A stretch of 64,000 nucleotides of DNA. Origin: Gammaproteobacteria bacterium. GTDB taxonomy: Bacteria > Pseudomonadota > Gammaproteobacteria > Pseudomonadales > Azotimanducaceae. The stretch is taken from contig VXNM01000003.1 in the NCBI GenBank assembly GCA_009840545.1, positions 186,001-250,000 of the forward strand, read 5' to 3'. Below the pieces are notes generated by a model. It was not told where the DNA came from, made no database searches, and saw only the letters and a list, made by a program, of their open reading frames with translations. A program made the translations under genes and the position numbers. This document shows positions 63,414-64,000 of the stretch, piece by piece (within the stretch, counting starts at the first letter, position 1; every line of letters begins with the position of its first letter).

Positions 63414-64000
63414 CCGAGCAATCCAACCTCGTTCAGCCGGTTTCTAACTTCCTGTCGATGCTGATTCGAAAGCTGGATTAACGGAAGTCGAATACCACTT
63501 TCAATACGTCCCATTATGTTCAGCGCCCACTTTGAGGGGGTTGGACTTGTTTCGACAAACAGAATCTCATGGATTGGTTGTAACTTTGCATCAATGGCTT
63601 CTGCTTGTTCGACATTTCCAGCTAGGAATTGTTCGCAGAATTGTGCCATGAGCTGGGGAGCGACGTTTGCAGTGACGGAAATAGTTCCAACCGCGCCATC
63701 TCGCATCATATCCAGAGTTTGGGCATCCTCACCAGACAGAAGGATGAAGTCATCCGGCACCAATTGTCTAATCTCTTCAATTCTCTTGGCGTCTCCGCAG
63801 GCTTCCTTAATGCCAATGATGTTTTCGTTGGGAGCGAGTCGCGCCACGGTGTCTGCTGACATGTCGCACGCTGTACGTGGGGGAACGTTGTAAAGCACAA
63901 TCGGTATGTCCACTGCATCCGTTATTGCGCTGTAGTGACGGTACAAGCCCTCTTGTGTTGGCTTGTTGTAGTACGGCGTGACCACGAGGCAAGCATCTGC
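63410..64000 (-). CDS. dapA: 4-hydroxy-tetrahydrodipicolinate synthase, C-terminal part (5' end outside the window)
   Basis: DapA condenses pyruvate with aspartate semialdehyde on the way to diaminopimelate and lysine. The frame is open to base 64000, so the N-terminal ~100 residues are outside. The visible 196 residues show VTPYYNKPTQEGLYRH, VLYNVPPRT with the catalytic Tyr, GIKEACGD with the Schiff-base Lys, and LSGEDAQTL. The product supports the murE call of a diaminopimelate-type wall. Confidence 0.95.
   Translation of the reverse strand, partial: ADACLVVTPYYNKPTQEGLYRHYSAITDAVDIPIVLYNVPPRTACDMSADTVARLAPNENIIGIKEACGDAKRIEEIRQLVPDDFILLSGEDAQTLDMMRDGAVGTISVTANVAPQLMAQFCEQFLAGNVEQAEAIDAKLQPIHEILFVETSPTPSKWALNIMGRIESGIRLPLIQLSNQHRQEVRNRLNEVGLLG

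Overview
The window comes from a gammaproteobacterium. The left half has the same gene order that pseudomonads keep between the division/cell-wall (dcw) cluster and rplM: dcw, rnpB, rsmI, lpoA, dolP, sspB, sspA, cytochrome bc1, rpsI, rplM. The right end has another pseudomonad-like block: dapA, bamC and an MBL-fold hydrolase beside a tRNA-Ser. BamC, LpoA, DolP and SspA/SspB point to an outer-membrane gammaproteobacterium. Base composition is moderate, and GTG/TTG starts at stop-start overlaps are frequent. The species is not identifiable from the sequence alone; an uncultured, perhaps marine, lineage is plausible.

1-9,637 (all minus strand) is a tightly overlapping dcw operon: rsmH, ftsL, ftsI, murE, mraY, murD, ftsW, murC and the start of ftsQ. 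The usual mraZ, murF, murG, murB and ddl are not at their expected places. At 9,980-16,355, between dcw and rnpB, sits a two-gene module: a membrane-anchored protein that looks like a metalloprotease propeptide, and a secreted ~1,900-residue metzincin carrying thrombospondin type 3 and FG-GAP repeats. A CHY zinc-finger gene and RNase P RNA follow.

17.5-25.5 kb is housekeeping: rsmI, lpoA, dolP, sspA/B, petABC (cytochrome bc1), rpsI and rplM. 25.6-34.2 kb is accessory: an enolase-superfamily enzyme, an APH-like kinase, a DUF4143-type AAA ATPase, an ABC-permease/M1-like fusion, a RelBE-type toxin-antitoxin pair under a perfect palindrome, and an AbiEi-like remnant.

34.2-43.4 kb is a tryptophan catabolic locus. 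Tryptophan dioxygenase, an alpha/beta-hydrolase formamidase and kynureninase would give anthranilate. A CoA ligase and a fused monooxygenase/reductase would then convert anthraniloyl-CoA, with an SDR, a crotonase and a RidA-family protein as candidate later steps. Glycolate oxidase (glcDEF), dihydroorotase, a second enolase-superfamily enzyme and two acyl-CoA synthetases follow.

55-64 kb holds a PliI-like lysozyme inhibitor candidate, a lone PspC protein behind a consensus sigma-54 promoter, a glutamine synthetase-like/glutamine amidotransferase pair, a YbbN-like co-chaperone, DjlA, tRNA-Ser(CGA), a Nudix protein, an MBL-fold hydrolase, bamC and the 3' part of dapA, which runs off the window.
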